Positions 51,296-59,746 of a DNA stretch of 64,000 nucleotides are shown piece after piece. The notes beneath the pieces are model-generated. The model was not told the DNA's origin, ran no database searches, and was given only the letters and a program-made list of their open reading frames with translations. The first letter of the stretch is position 1. Each line of letters opens with the position of its first letter. The stretch is from Bradyrhizobium lablabi (GTDB taxonomy: Bacteria; Pseudomonadota; Alphaproteobacteria; Rhizobiales; Xanthobacteraceae). The DNA is taken from contig NZ_JAFCJK010000001.1 of assembly GCF_018131005.1 (NCBI RefSeq), positions 372,001-436,000 of the forward strand, given 5' to 3'. Made by a program: the position numbers and the translations under genes.

Positions 51296-51468
51296 GGCGG
51301 GCTCCTGATCTCGCTTGCTTGCCTGGCATGGTAGCGCCTCTCGCCGGATTAATCGCCTGGCCCGCGTTGCAGCACGCGCCATGGAGCGATGCGCCGGCAT
51401 CATCATGACGGAACGCCGATTCGGCGATACTGTCCCGGGCGCGGAAGCCGCTACAGACGGAACATGCC

Positions 51469-52284
51469 ATGCCGAAATTGCTCGCCGTGCTCGTCCTGTT
51501 GGGGTCGCTGATCGCGCAAGCCTCGGCGCAGGATGCTCAGCGCAGCGAGTGCCTGGCGATGGCAAATGTCCCCCCGCGCGCGATGCCGGTCGGCTTCCGG
51601 CGCATCGCGGCGAAGGCCGACGAGGTCGCGATCACCTACGCCGGGCATTCGACGTATTACGTCGACACGCCGGGCGGTGTGCGAATCGCGACCGACTACA
51701 ACGGCGCCTATCGCACCGGGCGCCTGCCCGACGTCGTCACCATGAACCGGGCGCACGACACGCACTTCACGCTGTTTCCGGACCCGAAAATCCCTCACGT
51801 GCTGCACGGCTGGGGCGAGAACGGCCAGCCGGCCCATTACGCCGAGCGCATCGGCGACGTCTATATCCGCAACGTCACCACCGATATCCGCCGCTATTGG
51901 GGCGAAGGCTCCGGCGGAGAGATGATCAAGGATGGCAACTCGATCTTCATCTTCGAGGTCGCCGGCCTATGCATCGGCCATCTCGGCCACCTTCATCACA
52001 AGCTCGACGATAGCCATTTCGCCGCGATCGGCCGGCTCGACATCGTGATGGTGCCGATCGACGGCACCTATACGATGTCGCTCGACGGCGTCTCCGAGAT
52101 CACCAGGCGGCTGCGCGCTGCGATCGTGCTGCCGATGCACCGCTTCGCTACGCCGCTTGACGAATTCATGCGCCTGATCGGCCAGCAGTTCGAGATCGAC
52201 CGGCGCGGCGGCGAGCGCACGCTGAAGATCTCGCGCGACACGTTGCCCGCCACGCCGACGGTGATCATCCTCGACGGAGTCTGA
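51469..52284 (+). CDS. Exported MBL-fold hydrolase-like protein
   Basis: A 271-residue protein with an N-terminal signal peptide (about 1-20, ending QASA). AITYAGHSTYYVDTPGGVRIATDY matches the start of UlaG-like metallo-beta-lactamase-fold proteins. Metal-motif candidates are NRAHDTHF (in place of HxHxDH) and AGLCIGHLGHLHH, and the terminal AIVLPMHRF supplies a last His. The first motif is degenerate, so metal binding and catalysis are unproven. ATG 51469 follows GACGGAAC. It lies between the hydrolase and an amidohydrolase on the same strand as the latter (42 bases apart). Confidence 0.75.
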   Translation: MPKLLAVLVLLGSLIAQASAQDAQRSECLAMANVPPRAMPVGFRRIAAKADEVAITYAGHSTYYVDTPGGVRIATDYNGAYRTGRLPDVVTMNRAHDTHFTLFPDPKIPHVLHGWGENGQPAHYAERIGDVYIRNVTTDIRRYWGEGSGGEMIKDGNSIFIFEVAGLCIGHLGHLHHKLDDSHFAAIGRLDIVMVPIDGTYTMSLDGVSEITRRLRAAIVLPMHRFATPLDEFMRLIGQQFEIDRRGGERTLKISRDTLPATPTVIILDGV

Positions 52285-52326
52285 GGCGCGTCCAGAGAGC
52301 AATCAATCAAGGACAACCGGGAGTGA

Positions 52327-53382
52327 ATGATGGTCGCCAGCACCTTGCCCGCCTCCGCAAGTGGGCTCTATGCCAATCCACGCGAAGACTGGCTTGCGCA
52401 ATATACCGAGGAGATCATCGATCCCGCTCGGCCAATCGTCGATCCGCATCACCATTTGTGGGACCGCGGCGGTCTGCGCTATCTGATCGAGGAGATGTCG
52501 GACGACATCGCCTCCGGCCACAACATCGTTGCGACCGTCTATGTCGACTGTCGGTCCATGTATCGCGCGGACGGTCCGGAAGCGTTCCGCCCGGTCGGCG
52601 AGGTTGAATTTGCCAATGGCGTTGCCGCGATGGCGGCAAGCGGCGGCTATGGCAAAGCCGCGATCTGCGCCGGCATTGTCAGCCACGCCAACCTGCTGCT
52701 GGGCGATCACGCCAGGGCGGTGCTGGAGGCCGAGATCGCCGCCGGCAACGGCCGGTTCCGCGGCATCCGCCACTCCTCCGCCTGGGATGAAGATCCCGAT
52801 GTAGCCGGCATGTATGCGACGCGGCCGAAGGGCCTGCTGCTCGATCCGACGTTCCGCAAGGGTTTTGCCTGCCTGGCACCGCTCGGACTGAGCTTCGATG
52901 CCTGGCTGTTCCATCCGCAGATCGGCGAGCTCACCGACCTCGCCCGCGCCTTTCCCGACACGCGCATCGTGCTCGATCATTGCGGCGGGCCGGTCGGCAT
53001 CGGCCGCTTCGCCGGCAAACGCAAGGAGACGTTTCCGATCTGGAAGGCTTCGATCCAGGAGATCGCGAGGTGCCCGAATGTCGTCGTCAAGCTCGGCGGG
53101 CTTGCGATGTGCCTGCTCGGCTACGACTTCCATCTCCGACCGAAGCCGCCGTCGTCGGAGGAACTCGCCACCGTGTGGCGTCCCTACGTCGAAAGCTGCA
53201 TCGATGCCTTCGGGCCGAGCCGTTGCATGTTCGAGAGCAACTTCCCACCTGATAAGGGCCAGTGCAGCTACCAGGTGATTTTCAACGCCTTCAAGCGGCT
53301 TGCTTCACAATACAGCGAAGTCGAAAAGACCGCGCTGTTCTCGAAGACGGCAAAGGATGTTTATCGGCTCGAGATCGGGTAA
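52327..53382 (+). CDS. Amidohydrolase family 2 (PDC-lactonase-like TIM barrel)
   Basis: A 351-residue amidohydrolase. PIVDPHHHLWDRGGLRYLIEEM is the first-strand metal motif; ATVYVDCRSMYRA, GIRHSSAWDED and RIVLDHCGGPVG are further barrel strands, and MFESNFPPDK replaces the usual terminal metal Asp motif (the D/S-x-F-P form). Proteins of this group hydrolyse lactones such as 2-pyrone-4,6-dicarboxylate or sugar lactones. ATG 52327 or 52330 with GGGAG upstream. It sits 42 bases after the MBL gene and 11 before the GNAT gene, so an operon is likely. Confidence 0.88.
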   Translation: MMVASTLPASASGLYANPREDWLAQYTEEIIDPARPIVDPHHHLWDRGGLRYLIEEMSDDIASGHNIVATVYVDCRSMYRADGPEAFRPVGEVEFANGVAAMAASGGYGKAAICAGIVSHANLLLGDHARAVLEAEIAAGNGRFRGIRHSSAWDEDPDVAGMYATRPKGLLLDPTFRKGFACLAPLGLSFDAWLFHPQIGELTDLARAFPDTRIVLDHCGGPVGIGRFAGKRKETFPIWKASIQEIARCPNVVVKLGGLAMCLLGYDFHLRPKPPSSEELATVWRPYVESCIDAFGPSRCMFESNFPPDKGQCSYQVIFNAFKRLASQYSEVEKTALFSKTAKDVYRLEIG

Positions 53383-53393
53383 GCTAGCGACTC

Positions 53394-54350
53394 ATGGATG
53401 ACGGCATCACCATCCGGACGCTTCGCGAAACTGACGCGGAAGCGGTGGTCGCGCTTTACGCCAGGGCAGCGGCGGTGGAACCGCGGCTCGGACCCATTAC
53501 TTTGCCGCAATGGCAACAATTCCTGAAACTGCCGCAAAATCGCGGCGGCCGCGATTTTCGCGTAGCGGAAAGGGATGGACGTCTGGTCGGCCTCGCCGAA
53601 TCCTCGCTGCGCGATCAAGGCCCGCATCACTCCCGGTTCCTCAAGATTGTGGTGGCGCCCGAGGCGCGCCGCTGCCGCATCGCCCTCGCACTGTTCGATG
53701 ACGTCCTCGCAATCGACGCGTCGGACGCGTATCTGGCCGTACAGACGCTGGTGAGCCGCGACTGGCCGGCAGGAATGGGCTTCGTGTCGTCGCTCGGCTT
53801 CGTCCACATCGAATCCGAGATCGGGATGAAGTGCGTGGAACCGCTGCAGCCGGCCCGCACGCTCGCCGCCGCCCGGGCCACCATCGAGCGGGTCAACGAC
53901 CCAACCGCCTGTGCCGCCGAGGTCGCCCGCATCCACAATGCGGCGTATGCCTCAGATGCGGCGTTCCGCCGGTACTCTCCGGAGGAGATGGCGCAGCTGC
54001 TGGCCGGGAGCGAAGTTTGGATCGCCAGCGAGGATGGGCAGGTTTCCGGCTTTTGCCTGACCGAACTCGAACAGACTTCGATCTGGATCGAATCCGCCGC
54101 CGTCGATCCGGCGCGGCAAGGGCGAGGCCTCGGCCAGGTCCTGGTCTATCACGTGTTGACCGCTCACGACGTCTCGGTCGAGCATCCCTGCTGGCTGAAT
54201 GTCTCCAGCCGCAATCCCGCCGCGCTCAAGATCTATCGGCGGCTCGGGTTCCGGCCGCAGCACGAGACCTGCCGCTTCAGCGCCACACGGGGCGATCTGA
54301 TCGCCTCACGCGAAAGGCGCTTCGGCCCGAGTATTATCGGTTCTGATTGA
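53394..54350 (+). CDS. Tandem GNAT-domain acetyltransferase
   Basis: A 318-residue protein with two GNAT domains. The first (about 1-150) begins ITIRTLRETDAEAVVALY and has a degenerate motif A (VVAPEARRCRIALALF). The second (about 165-305) keeps AVDPARQGRGLGQVLVYHVL, with a clear QGRGLG acetyl-CoA loop, and NPAALKIYRRLGF. Only the second is likely to be catalytic, as in mycothiol synthase MshD-like proteins. The substrate is unknown. It closes the MBL-amidohydrolase group. The gene end forms a hairpin. Confidence 0.85.
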   Translation: MDDGITIRTLRETDAEAVVALYARAAAVEPRLGPITLPQWQQFLKLPQNRGGRDFRVAERDGRLVGLAESSLRDQGPHHSRFLKIVVAPEARRCRIALALFDDVLAIDASDAYLAVQTLVSRDWPAGMGFVSSLGFVHIESEIGMKCVEPLQPARTLAAARATIERVNDPTACAAEVARIHNAAYASDAAFRRYSPEEMAQLLAGSEVWIASEDGQVSGFCLTELEQTSIWIESAAVDPARQGRGLGQVLVYHVLTAHDVSVEHPCWLNVSSRNPAALKIYRRLGFRPQHETCRFSATRGDLIASRERRFGPSIIGSD

Positions 54351-54360
54351 TCAGAACCGA
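54337..54360. terminator. Hairpin at the end of the tandem GNAT gene
   Basis: tcggttctga (54337-54346) and tcagaaccga (54351-54360) pair around ttga. The gene's TGA stop is in the loop region. No long T-run follows, so termination strength is uncertain; it lies between convergent genes. Confidence 0.45.
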
Positions 54361-54405
54361 AGTTCTTGATTCCTGTTTGACGCGTTTTCTTCAGGCGAAC
54401 AGGCG

Positions 54406-55662
54406 CTACGCCCATTCACCCTGCCGAAACAACGGCACGCGGCGGCCATCGGCATGGACGCCGTCGATGTCGGTCTTGTCGGAGCCGATCATCCAGTCGA
54501 TGTGGATCAGGCTCTTGTTGCCGCCCCGGTCAGCGATCTGCTGCGGCGTCAGCCTGTCACCGTTGACGAAGCATTTCGAGTAACACTGGCCGAGCGCGAT
54601 ATGCGAGGCGGCGTTCTCGTCGAACAGCGTGTTGAAGAACAGCAGCCCGCTCTTCGAGATCGGCGAGGAGTGCGGCACCAGTGCGACCTCGCCGAGCCGG
54701 CGCGCGCCCTCGTCGGTATCGAGCACCTTCTTCAACACCTCCTCGCCGCGCGAGGCCTTTGCCTCCACGATCCGGCCGTCCTCGAACTTCACGGAAATAT
54801 TGTCGATCAACGTGCCCTGATAGGACAGCGGCTTGGAGCTGACGACATGGCCGCTGACGCGCCGGCAATGCGGCGTGGTAAAGACCTCCTCGGTCGGGAT
54901 GTTGGCGTTGCAGACGATTCCGTTCTTGGCGGTCGATGCACCGCCTTCCCATTCATGGCCGTCGGCAAGCCCGATCGTGAGGTCCATGCCGGGACCGGAA
55001 TATTTCAGTGCATGGAAGCGCTGGCCGTTCAGCCATTCAGTACGCTCGCGCAGCCTTGCATTGTGCTGTTCCCAGGCAGCGACGGCGCCGTCCTGATCGA
55101 CGCGCGAGGCCGAGAAGATCGCGTCCGCGAGCTTCGCCACCGCCACGTCTTCGGCATCATCGGGGAAAACCTGCTTCGCCCAGGACGCGCTCGGATAGGC
55201 GATGATGTTCCAGTTGGTGTCGAAATTGACGATCTTCTCCAGCGCCGGCTGGTAGGCGATCGAGTTGGCCTTGCTGGCGCGCGCGACCTTGGTCGGATCC
55301 TCGCCCGACAGCAGCATCGGATTGTCGCCGACGATGGCGAGTCGTGCCGTATTGGCGCCAAACGCCTTGGCCATCCCTTCATAGAGCCAGTTCGCGGCAC
55401 GATCGAAGCTTGCGTCGTGGCCGTAGCGGTAGCGCGCGAGCGTAACCTCATCGTCCGACAGGAACGGCGTCACCAACCCGGCGCCGGCCTTGTAGGCGTG
55501 CTCCGCAATCCGGCGCACCAGCGGCAGCGCGACCGCGGGCGCGGTCAGCAGCAGATCCTGTCCCGGCTGCAGCCGCAGCCCGACTTTCACCGCGACTTCG
55601 GCGAGGCGATCGAGCTTCACGGGATCGATCGAGGCGGAAACATTGCGTTGATGTGCAGTCAT
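54406..55662 (-). CDS. Family M29 aminopeptidase (AmpS/PepS-like)
   Basis: A 418-residue metallo-aminopeptidase. Motifs match family M29: NANIPTEEVFTTPHC with the metal-ligand Glu, EVALVPHSSPISKSG, FDENAASHIALGQCY with Glu and His, and NKSLIHIDWMIGS with His and Asp. The enzyme trims N-terminal residues from peptides in the cytoplasm with Zn or Co. Its start overlaps by four bases (ATGA) the stop of a 75-codon truncated lyase frame upstream, and no other ribosome site is visible, so translation may depend on that frame. Confidence 0.92.
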   Translation of the reverse strand: MTAHQRNVSASIDPVKLDRLAEVAVKVGLRLQPGQDLLLTAPAVALPLVRRIAEHAYKAGAGLVTPFLSDDEVTLARYRYGHDASFDRAANWLYEGMAKAFGANTARLAIVGDNPMLLSGEDPTKVARASKANSIAYQPALEKIVNFDTNWNIIAYPSASWAKQVFPDDAEDVAVAKLADAIFSASRVDQDGAVAAWEQHNARLRERTEWLNGQRFHALKYSGPGMDLTIGLADGHEWEGGASTAKNGIVCNANIPTEEVFTTPHCRRVSGHVVSSKPLSYQGTLIDNISVKFEDGRIVEAKASRGEEVLKKVLDTDEGARRLGEVALVPHSSPISKSGLLFFNTLFDENAASHIALGQCYSKCFVNGDRLTPQQIADRGGNKSLIHIDWMIGSDKTDIDGVHADGRRVPLFRQGEWA

Positions 55663-55886
55663 GAATTGTCCGGCGCTGGCAGTTGAGAGAACTGGATTGG
55701 TAGTTCAACTTGACCCGCATTCGCAAGGTTCCCGCTGCCTCCGCCGATCACGCGACGGCGAGTGACTTCGACGTAACGGGAGATCAGGCGCAGGTCCGAA
55801 ACGACTTCGCGCATCTCGCGGGTGCCGAAGGCATCCCGGAACAGTGCGGAACCGAGCATGGTGGCCGAGATCGGGAAGGTGGGCAT
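55659..55886 (-). pseudogene. Truncated N-terminus of a PcaB/adenylosuccinate-lyase-type protein
   Basis: The first about 42 residues (starting MPTFPISATMLGSALFRDAF, then TREMREVVSDLRLISRYVEV) look like the N-terminus of fumarase/aspartase superfamily lyases such as 3-carboxymuconate cycloisomerase. After RYVEV the usual ALARAxA helix is missing; an unrelated tail (RRRVIGGGSGN onward) runs to a stop at the aminopeptidase start. AGGAAA precedes the ATG. A full lyase has about 450 residues, so over 90 percent is gone. The carboxymuconolactone-decarboxylase-like gene directly upstream supports an ancestral pca-like pair. The family call rests on a short stretch. Confidence 0.6.
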
Positions 55887-55949
55887 GGGCGTTTCCTGCT
55901 GCCGATCGCGGCTCAGCGAACGTTCCCTATCACGCCGCGCGCGCATCCG

Positions 55950-56351
55950 TCACCCGGACGGCCCCGATCCCTCCGGCATATCGCCAAACACCTCGGCTGC
56001 GATCCGGCTGGTTTCGATTGCAGCCGGAACGCCGCAATACATCGCGACAAGCAACAACACATCCTGCACCTGTGCGGCCGTACAGCCATTGGCAAGCGCG
56101 CCCTTGGCATGGACCTTGAATTCGGCCGGCTTGCCGCTCGCCGCGGTGATGCCGAGCATCACGAGACTGCGGATCTGGTCGGAAAGGCCGCTTCGCTCCC
56201 AGACGTCGCCATAGACGTAGGCGTTGATGATGTTCTGCAGCGGTGCGCCGAAATCGCCGGCGGCTGCCATTCGCCGCGCGACATCAGCCTCGCCGAACAT
56301 CCTTTGGCGTCGGCGCAGGCCACGCGCATGGAGATCGCTGATGTCCACCAT
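55950..56351 (-). CDS. Carboxymuconolactone decarboxylase family protein
   Basis: A 133-residue protein of the CMD/AhpD-like all-helical family. RMFGEADVARRMAAAGDFGAPLQNIINAYVYGDVW matches the PcaC N-terminus, and RSLVMLGITAASGKPAEFKVHAKGALANGCTA the CMD core. The second motif lacks the AhpD CxxC, in keeping with a PcaC-like role in ring-cleavage lactone decarboxylation. ATG 56351 has GGAGG upstream. Transcribed divergently from the Bug-type binding protein, it shares an operator region with it. The downstream lyase gene is reduced to a remnant. Confidence 0.87.
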   Translation of the reverse strand: MVDISDLHARGLRRRQRMFGEADVARRMAAAGDFGAPLQNIINAYVYGDVWERSGLSDQIRSLVMLGITAASGKPAEFKVHAKGALANGCTAAQVQDVLLLVAMYCGVPAAIETSRIAAEVFGDMPEGSGPSG

Positions 56352-56372
56352 GATGATGCCTCCAGTTTTGTG

Positions 56373-56388
56373 ATTTATACGGATAAAT
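56373..56388. promoter_or_regulatory. Operator-like palindrome 1 (candidate GntR site)
   Basis: atttatacggataaat is a dyad (atttat, acgg, ataaat) 22 bases before the start of the CMD-family gene. Its reverse complement matches the site at 56427-56442 at 15 of 16 positions. The local GntR/UTRA regulator is the obvious candidate. Confidence 0.65.
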
Positions 56389-56426
56389 CGGATCGGTCTC
56401 AATCGTACGCCTTGCGCCCTTGTGGC

Positions 56427-56442
56427 AATTATCCGTATAAAT
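56427..56442. promoter_or_regulatory. Operator-like palindrome 2 (candidate GntR site)
   Basis: aattatccgtataaat is the second copy, in inverted orientation, 24 bases before the start of the binding-protein gene. The two sites (start to start 54 bases) each sit next to a divergent start codon, so one regulator could shut both. Confidence 0.65.
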
Positions 56443-56466
56443 TTGCCGACTCCGGAGGATGTCGGG

Positions 56467-57429
56467 ATGAAGGTGCGCCTGGGTTGGCTTGTCGTCCTGC
56501 TCCTGTGCGGACCCGCGGCGCTGCCGGCTGTTGCCGCCGACGACTTCCCGCAACGCCAGATCAGGATCATCGTCCCCTTTCCGGCCGGCGCCGGCCCGGA
56601 CCAGGTGGCACGGCTGATTGGCCAGCACCTGCAGGACGCGTTCGGCCAGACCGTGTTGATTGAGAACCGCGCCGGCGCGCTCGGCAGCATCGGCGCACAG
56701 GAAGTGGCGCGCAGCGCGCCCGACGGTTACACGCTCCTGATGGGCACCAACACTACGCATGCCAGCAACGTCGCGACGCTGAAGAGCTTGTCCTACGACC
56801 CGGTGAAGGATTTCACGCCGGTCATTCGCACCACCACGACGGCGATGGTGCTGTTGGTCAATCCAAAATTCGCGGCCCGGGACCTGCCGCAGTTCCTCGA
56901 CTACGCCAAGGCGCATCCCGGCTTGACCGCGGGTTACGGCTCGGGCGCATCCCAGATCTCCGTCGCGCAACTGCAGTCGCGCGGCGGCCTGTCGGTTGTC
57001 GCCGCATCCTATCGTGGCGTGCCACAGGCGTTGACCGACGTGATGGCCGGTGTGATCGACCTCACCTTCGGCGATTTCTCGGTCGCAATCCCGCAAATGC
57101 AGGGCGGCACGCTGCGCGGCATCGGCGTGACCTCCGCGACGCGCAACGAGCTCACGCCGGGGCTGCCGGCGCTGGCTGAGGTCATGCCCGGCTTCGAAGC
57201 CACGATCTGGTACGGGCTGTTCGCGCCGGCCGGCACGCCTGAACCGGTCGTCGGCAAGATATATGCTGCGTGCGAAAAGTTCTTGTCGCTGCCGGCGACA
57301 CGCGAGAAACTTGCGAGTGTCGGCGTGGTCGTCGCGACCATGACGCCGGCCGAGTTCGGTGCCTTCGTCAAGAACGAGATCGTTCGTTGGTCGGCCGAGG
57401 TTAAGGCGGCCGGTATCCAGCCCCAATAG
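56467..57429 (+). CDS. Bug/tripartite tricarboxylate-type periplasmic binding protein
   Basis: A 320-residue binding protein. A signal peptide covers about residues 1-24 (ends PAVAA). RQIRIIVPFPAGAGPDQVARLIG is the family signature (IxxxVPxxAGGxxD), IENRAGALGSIGAQEVARSAPDGYTLLMG follows, and WYGLFAPAGTPEPVV is the conserved C-terminal turn. Such proteins feed TctAB transporters or act in signalling; no TctAB genes are in the window. ATG 56467 has GGAGG eight bases upstream. The gene is first in a plus-strand series with a truncated dehydrogenase, a Gfo/Idh enzyme and a GntR regulator. Confidence 0.92.
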   Translation: MKVRLGWLVVLLLCGPAALPAVAADDFPQRQIRIIVPFPAGAGPDQVARLIGQHLQDAFGQTVLIENRAGALGSIGAQEVARSAPDGYTLLMGTNTTHASNVATLKSLSYDPVKDFTPVIRTTTTAMVLLVNPKFAARDLPQFLDYAKAHPGLTAGYGSGASQISVAQLQSRGGLSVVAASYRGVPQALTDVMAGVIDLTFGDFSVAIPQMQGGTLRGIGVTSATRNELTPGLPALAEVMPGFEATIWYGLFAPAGTPEPVVGKIYAACEKFLSLPATREKLASVGVVVATMTPAEFGAFVKNEIVRWSAEVKAAGIQPQ

Positions 57430-57435
57430 CGGGAA

Positions 57436-57558
57436 ATGAAACAACAGATTCGTGACCTGACACCCGAGACACCGATCGGAGTGATTGGCCTGGGCTTGAT
57501 GGGCTCGGTCATTGAAGACGTTCGTGGCAGACGAAGCCAACCTCGGAGAGGCACATGA
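57436..57558 (+). pseudogene. Truncated beta-hydroxyacid dehydrogenase N-terminus
   Basis: A 40-codon frame, M followed by KQQIRDLTPETPIGVIGLGL and MGS. GVIGLGLMGS is the Rossmann glycine motif at the start of 3-hydroxyisobutyrate/6-phosphogluconate-type dehydrogenases. After that the sequence departs and stops (TGA at 57556) at the next gene's ATG. A full enzyme has about 290 residues, so most was deleted. A GGGA sequence precedes it closely. The frame may still matter for coupling to the next gene. Confidence 0.6.
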
Positions 57559-58526
57559 TCAACTGCGCGATCGCGGGCCTCGGCCGATGGGGGCGCGCGC
57601 TTGTCGCAGCGGCACGCAACGGGAAGCGGCTGACGATCAGCCGTGCCGTTGAGCCGGACATGGACGGCGCCAGAAGCTTTTGCGCCGGGCACGGTCTCGA
57701 CCTCGCTGACAACCTCGAGGCGGTGCTCGCCGATCCCGGTATTGACGCCGTATTGCTGGCGACGCCGCATTCGCTGCACAGGAAACAGGTCGTCGCGGCC
57801 GCCGCGGCGGGCAAGCAGGTGTTTTGCGAGAAGCCGCTGGCCCTGCGGCGCGCTGACGCAGCGGAGATGTTCGCGGCCTGCCGCAACGCCGGCGTCGTCC
57901 TCGCGGTCGGGCACAACAGGCGCTTCTGGCCCTCGATGCGGGCGCTGCGCGCCATCGTCGCCGCCGGCGAGCTCGGTACGTTCCTGCATGTCGAGGGCCA
58001 TAACAGCAACGAGAACTCGCAGAGCATCACGCAGGGCTGGCGGCTGTCGCCGGAGGAATCGCCGGGCGGCGGGCTGACCGGCGCCGGCCTGCACGTGCTC
58101 GACGCCTTTGTCAGCCTGCTCGGCCCGGCGCACCAGGTCTATGCCCGCCTGACGCCGCACGAGCCGGGCCCGCCGCCGCTCGACACCGCAATGCTTGCGA
58201 TCGAATTTGAAAACGGAGTCACCGGCACGCTTGCGACGGTGCGCGCGACGCCGTTCTATTGGCGCCTTCACGTGTTCGGAACGAAAGGATCGGCCGAAGT
58301 GCTGGACGAGGGGACGATCGTGCTGCGCAACTCCGGCGAGCCGCCCGCGACGGTGCGTTACCCGGCGCTCGATACGCTTGCCGCGGAGCTGTCGGCCTTT
58401 GCCGACGCGATCGAAGGCAAAGAGCCTTTCCCGGTCCCCGAAGCGGACGTGCTGGCAACCCTCGCCGCTTTCGAGGCTGCGCTGCAGTCGATGCAATCCG
58501 GGCGTCCGGTCATCTGTCATGGCTGA
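57555..58526 (+). CDS. Gfo/Idh/MocA-family oxidoreductase
   Basis: A 323-residue NAD(P)-dependent oxidoreductase. CAIAGLGRWGRALVAAA is the N-terminal Rossmann motif. KQVFCEKPLALRRADA contains the conserved EKP lysine, and VGHNRRFWP follows. TGAGLHVLDAFVSLLG carries the usual His of the C-terminal domain. The enzyme oxidises or reduces a sugar, cyclitol or related carbonyl. Its ATG overlaps the truncated dehydrogenase frame (ATGA), and it overlaps the GntR gene by eight bases, so it is part of one operon. The substrate is unknown. Confidence 0.92.
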   Translation: MINCAIAGLGRWGRALVAAARNGKRLTISRAVEPDMDGARSFCAGHGLDLADNLEAVLADPGIDAVLLATPHSLHRKQVVAAAAAGKQVFCEKPLALRRADAAEMFAACRNAGVVLAVGHNRRFWPSMRALRAIVAAGELGTFLHVEGHNSNENSQSITQGWRLSPEESPGGGLTGAGLHVLDAFVSLLGPAHQVYARLTPHEPGPPPLDTAMLAIEFENGVTGTLATVRATPFYWRLHVFGTKGSAEVLDEGTIVLRNSGEPPATVRYPALDTLAAELSAFADAIEGKEPFPVPEADVLATLAAFEAALQSMQSGRPVICHG

Positions 58527-59274
58527 CAAACCGGGCAAGGCGAGATCGTCCCGCTACCGCGATATCGCAACCAGCCTGCAGAAGGACATACGGCTCGGCA
58601 CCTACGCGGTCGGCAATCTGCTGCCGACCGAAACCGAGCTGATGGCGAGCTGCCGGGCGAGCCGCCAGACCGTGCGCGAGGCGCTGCGCATCCTGATCGA
58701 CCAGGGCCTGATCGTGCGCCGCGCCGGCCTCGGCTCGGTGGTGATCGCCGACGAGCCGCCGGTGCTGTTCACCCACAGCGTGAAGTCGCTCGGCGAGTGG
58801 TTGCGCTATTCCAATGAAACCTATCGCGACGTCGTGCGCAGCGGCGACGTCGTCGCCGATCGCAAGCTTGCCGCGCTGCTCAAATGCGAGCCGGGCAAGA
58901 ACTGGTTCCTGATCGAGGCTGTGCGCCGCTCGGACCAGTTCGCGGCTCCGCTCGGCTGGACCGAGATCTATGTGCTGCGCAAATTCGCCGGCGTGGTGAA
59001 GCGTGCTGACCACGGCCGTACTCCGGTGCACGAGCAGATCGCCAAGATGTACGGCCAGACCACCGAATACGCCCAAATGGAGATCTTCGTGCGCAGCATG
59101 CCCGCGCCGATCGCGAAAGCGCTCGGCGTCAAGACCGGCTCGCCGGCGTTGACAGTGGTCCGCCGCTACTACGGCCTGCGCGAAGAGTTGTTCGAGGTCA
59201 CCATCACCACGCATCCCGAAGGCCGCTACACCTACACGATGGACATGCAGCGCTCGCTGCGGCCGCGGCTGTAG
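58519..59274 (+). CDS. GntR-family regulator with UTRA domain
   Basis: A 251-residue HutC-type regulator. The winged HTH (about 10-78) has SSRYRDIATSLQKDIRLGTY and NLLPTETELMASCRASRQTV then EALRILIDQGLIVRRAGLG. The UTRA effector domain (about 95-250) ends RYYGLREELFEVTITTHPEG and YTYTMDMQRS. The eight-base overlap with the dehydrogenase gene shows it belongs to the same operon, consistent with feedback control. Candidate operators are the paired palindromes at 56373 and 56427. Confidence 0.9.
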   Translation: MADKPGKARSSRYRDIATSLQKDIRLGTYAVGNLLPTETELMASCRASRQTVREALRILIDQGLIVRRAGLGSVVIADEPPVLFTHSVKSLGEWLRYSNETYRDVVRSGDVVADRKLAALLKCEPGKNWFLIEAVRRSDQFAAPLGWTEIYVLRKFAGVVKRADHGRTPVHEQIAKMYGQTTEYAQMEIFVRSMPAPIAKALGVKTGSPALTVVRRYYGLREELFEVTITTHPEGRYTYTMDMQRSLRPRL

Positions 59275-59746
59275 CGAGCCTAACGTGCACCGGCATAATG
59301 CTGCCGGGCCGAGGTGTGAGCCGTTTGTGGCGGTCCAACCGCGCCCCAGATGGCAACGGCGATCAAAGCAGCCGCCCACACGTACGGTATGGCACTTGGC
59401 TGCTTCATCGATAATGTGCTCCAGCGGATCATGCGGCTCGCCGAGACGGGGCGATTCCTGAGCCTCACTAGCGCTATAGCGTGTCCATTTCAGGACATCC
59501 TCATCCAAAATCCAGAAATCGCTTCGTCGCGACATAGAAATGAGTCTAATGCCGCTGGACCCGAAGTTGCGCTTTCGGCGAACGCGATTCGTGCGCAAGG
59601 TGGTCCACTCGGAGAATCTTTTGGCTGATCCCGGGTCAATTGCATGGGAGATCTTCCAAAGAGTCATTATTAAATCTTTTTGATTGTCGCCGGGAATCCC
59701 GGCATGCCATGACTGTGTATGACAGTACGGTGACAAGGATGCTTCA
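59275..59746. other. Intergenic region, lower GC, no convincing gene
   Basis: 472 bases after the regulator gene. One 92-codon frame (59350-59628) is open on the plus strand but has non-typical composition and no ribosome site. The stretch ctagcgctatagcgtgtcc shows an imperfect dyad. Base composition is lower in GC than in the genes, so this may be a remnant of lost sequence. Confidence 0.4.
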
